In this document: positions 29,236-30,513 of the stretch, one piece after another
Position numbering within the stretch: the first letter of the stretch is position 1
Layout: each line of letters starts with the position of its first letter
NCBI GenBank assembly: GCA_910583615.1
Contig: CAJTXP010000046.1
Span: 1-30,513 of the forward strand
DNA: 30,513 nucleotides
Reading direction: 5' to 3'
Origin: an uncultured Lachnospiraceae bacterium
GTDB lineage: Bacteria > Bacillota > Clostridia > Lachnospirales > Lachnospiraceae
Made by a program: the position numbers and the translations under genes
The notes under the pieces: generated by a model
Databases searched by the model: none
Seen by the model: only the letters and a program-made list of their open reading frames with translations
What the model was told of the DNA's origin: nothing

Positions 29236-30144
29236 TTATTCGTTTAAAGCAAACCGTCTGTAATACGCTTCTGCCTCTTCGTCCGTTAATTCAAAATGTT
29301 TTTGAAGCTTGAAAAGTATCCGGTCCGGCGGCAAATCACGGGCCTGCGCGTAATCGTCCGGATAAATTTTCTTCATATAATCCATCATAAAATCCCAGTC
29401 GGAAGCCGCATGCCTGTCCCTGTAATTCTTCGCAATATTCGGCGCCACATATAGCGGTGTTGGCAGAACAACATCGATCTCCCGGCCCTTCATGTTGAAA
29501 AGCCAGCTTTCTTCCAGCAGAAAATGCCTCCGGTAATGCTCCAACCCCACAATCTCCTGCCGTGCATTTTTCCATATCCAGTACAGTGCAGTCAGTTCGC
29601 AAAACTGCCTGTTTCTGTCTGAAATCTGTTCCCCGATATCATCCGTCAATTCACAGATCCTCTGGTCTGTAAGCGCTGCCCCCACCTGTATCTCTTTTTG
29701 ATATCCAGACAATTGATATTTCTTTTGCAGCGGCCGGTCGAAAACCGATCTTGCCACATAAATACATGCAAAATCACCTGATGCATTCAGTTTCAGATAC
29801 TCTCTTCCCCTTTCCGCAAAATAAGCTTCCAAAAATTGATTGCGAAGCTCGCAGTCCAGTTCCGGCGTGACCGGAATAATCTGCTTCATTCCCATACGTC
29901 GCAGCTTTTCCGTCAGCCTGCTGTGATATACGCCCCTCGTTCCAAGATACACCGGCCAGTCACGACAAAGCTTCGTCGTTTCATCAAAACAAAGCACCGG
30001 AACTCCGCCGGTCTCCCGGCGGTTCGGTTCCTCATTGTCATATAAATACGCTGCAATCCTGATATCCGGATACAGTTTTGTAAGGTATGTTCCCAGTGTC
30101 TGCGCTCTGGAATGAGCGCCGACAATGTAGATGTTCTGTTCCAT
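29236..30144 (-). CDS. DUF4422-domain protein, capsule/glycosyltransferase-like, probably shortened
   Basis: 302 residues. The N-terminal 115 residues (NIYIVGAHSRAQTLGTYLTK and on) are a Rossmann-like module often found before DUF4422. DUF4422 begins near KEIQVGAALTDQRI and continues with DDIGEQISDRNRQFCELTAL, YWIWKNA and GLEHYRRHF. This domain is taken to be a glycosyltransferase of capsule loci. Family members normally go on with a further 70-90 residues (an NMFIM-type segment). Here the chain turns after YPDDYAQARDLPPDRILFKL to LTDEEAEAYYRRFALNE and stops, so it looks C-terminally shortened. GGCGGTG precedes the ATG. First visible gene of the surface-polymer operon. Confidence 0.78.
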   Translation of the reverse strand: MEQNIYIVGAHSRAQTLGTYLTKLYPDIRIAAYLYDNEEPNRRETGGVPVLCFDETTKLCRDWPVYLGTRGVYHSRLTEKLRRMGMKQIIPVTPELDCELRNQFLEAYFAERGREYLKLNASGDFACIYVARSVFDRPLQKKYQLSGYQKEIQVGAALTDQRICELTDDIGEQISDRNRQFCELTALYWIWKNARQEIVGLEHYRRHFLLEESWLFNMKGREIDVVLPTPLYVAPNIAKNYRDRHAASDWDFMMDYMKKIYPDDYAQARDLPPDRILFKLQKHFELTDEEAEAYYRRFALNE

Positions 30145-30444
30145 TTTTTCACCGCCAGATTTTCTTAACTGTTCAATCCAAATACGCCCACAATACCTGT
30201 CCTGTTGAATGAACCCTCTGCCACTCTTTTTTATTCTATTCTTTTCTTTCCCTGATTTTTCCTCCTGTTGATTCCTATAACTTCTCGGAATCTTCAGCCC
30301 TTATTTCATGGGGCTTTCAGAACCTATTTTTCAAAAATCACCCACTTTTTTCTCTAAAACACTTGACAAATCAATCAAAAAATGCGGCGCTTCGCGCCCC
30401 TTGATCAATAAGTACATTTTTTTGATTGGAGGCGATTTTTGATG
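30145..30444. other. Intergenic region with no supported gene
   Basis: About 300 bases upstream of the DUF4422 gene. It is pyrimidine-rich on the plus strand from 30225 to 30350. Apart from the terminator-like structure at 30372-30428 I see no gene; no convincing promoter for the DUF4422 gene was found, which may mean a long leader. Confidence 0.4.
30372..30428 (-). terminator. Terminator of the gene entering from the right
   Basis: GGCGC-TTC-GCGCC (30386-30398) forms a tight hairpin followed on the minus strand by GCATTTTTTG. Outer arms CAATCAAAAAATG (30372-30384) and CATTTTTTTGATTG (30415-30428) extend the structure. It follows the stop of the partial gene at 30445 by about 15 bases. Confidence 0.65.
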
Positions 30445-30513
30445 TTACCTTGTAACCATGGCGGTCATGCCGCCTTTCAGGATACTTTCGTATCCCAGTT
30501 CCTTAAATTTTAC
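30445..30513 (-). CDS. 3' end of a gene that continues beyond the window
   Basis: The last 69 bases read on the minus strand as VKFKELGYESILKGGMTAMV-TR followed by TAA (22 residues). The reading is supported by a terminator just after the stop and by the orientation of the neighbouring operon. Too short to assign a function. A plus-strand alternative starting with ATG at 30442 and a GGAGGC site is less likely, because the terminator fits the minus strand. Confidence 0.5.
   Translation of the reverse strand, partial: VKFKELGYESILKGGMTAMVTR

Noticed and set aside
30442..30513. Start of a plus-strand gene with a GGAGGC site
   Set aside because: Possible, but the terminator geometry and neighbouring gene direction favour the 3' end of a minus-strand gene; 24 codons cannot decide.
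1..30513. rRNA, tRNA, intact insertion sequences or prophage
   Set aside because: No tRNA-like cloverleaf, rRNA sequence, transposase or integrase was recognised on either strand.

Overview
The window (about 50% G+C, with a visibly more AT-rich stretch at about 14,350-15,340) looks like chromosome from an anaerobic gut Firmicute of the Lachnospiraceae type. The reasons are class III (oxygen-sensitive) ribonucleotide reductase, TTG and GTG starts with strong GGAGG sites, a lysine riboswitch, TepA/ClpP-like and YitT proteins, DUF4422 cell-surface genes and MarR/FabT-like operators. Genus cannot be fixed from the sequence. Most genes are on the minus strand.

Layout. 1-1,200: plus-strand esterase between two palindromic intergenic repeats. 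1,200-6,560 (minus): DegV fatty-acid-binding protein, and an ABC exporter operon whose first gene fuses an XRE DNA-binding domain to an FtsX-type permease. 6,620-8,570 (plus): degenerate palindromic repeat, promoter, lysine riboswitch with terminator, and an NhaC-family lysine-transporter candidate. 8,700-11,930 (minus): nrdD, a separate 52-residue glycyl-radical peptide, and nrdG, behind two NrdR boxes. 12,000-14,350 (minus): miaB-yitT. 14,350-16,320 (minus): an accessory patch holding an unrecognised acidic protein, kptA, a RelE-like toxin overlapping kptA by ATGA, a relic of a second miaB 5' end, and a phage-toxin-like protein. 16,340-16,460: 46-bp tandem repeat. 16,560-18,300: acyl-CoA carboxyltransferase under FabT-like palindromes. 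18,290-19,380: two large palindromic repeats around an ACT-domain gene. 19,420-22,820: MacAB-like efflux operon. 22,900-25,250: M20C dipeptidase and TepA/ClpP-like protease. 25,410-30,150: a cell-surface polymer operon (DUF4422 protein, ribulose-phosphate epimerase, secreted acidic protein, IspD/TarI-like cytidylyltransferase, TarJ-like dehydrogenase), which could make CDP-ribitol from a pentose phosphate. The last 69 bases hold the 3' end of another minus-strand gene.

Most notable: (1) the glycyl-radical segment normally at the C-terminus of NrdD is a separate small gene; (2) a one-protein DNA-binding ABC permease; (3) an RNA-targeting patch (KptA-RelE plus a possible nuclease toxin) inserted next to miaB with a diverged duplicate of the miaB start; (4) a family of long palindromic intergenic repeats; (5) similar TTTG-N5-CAAA operators at a carboxyltransferase gene and a DegV gene. 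All functions are read from sequence motifs alone; nothing was searched or folded by computer.
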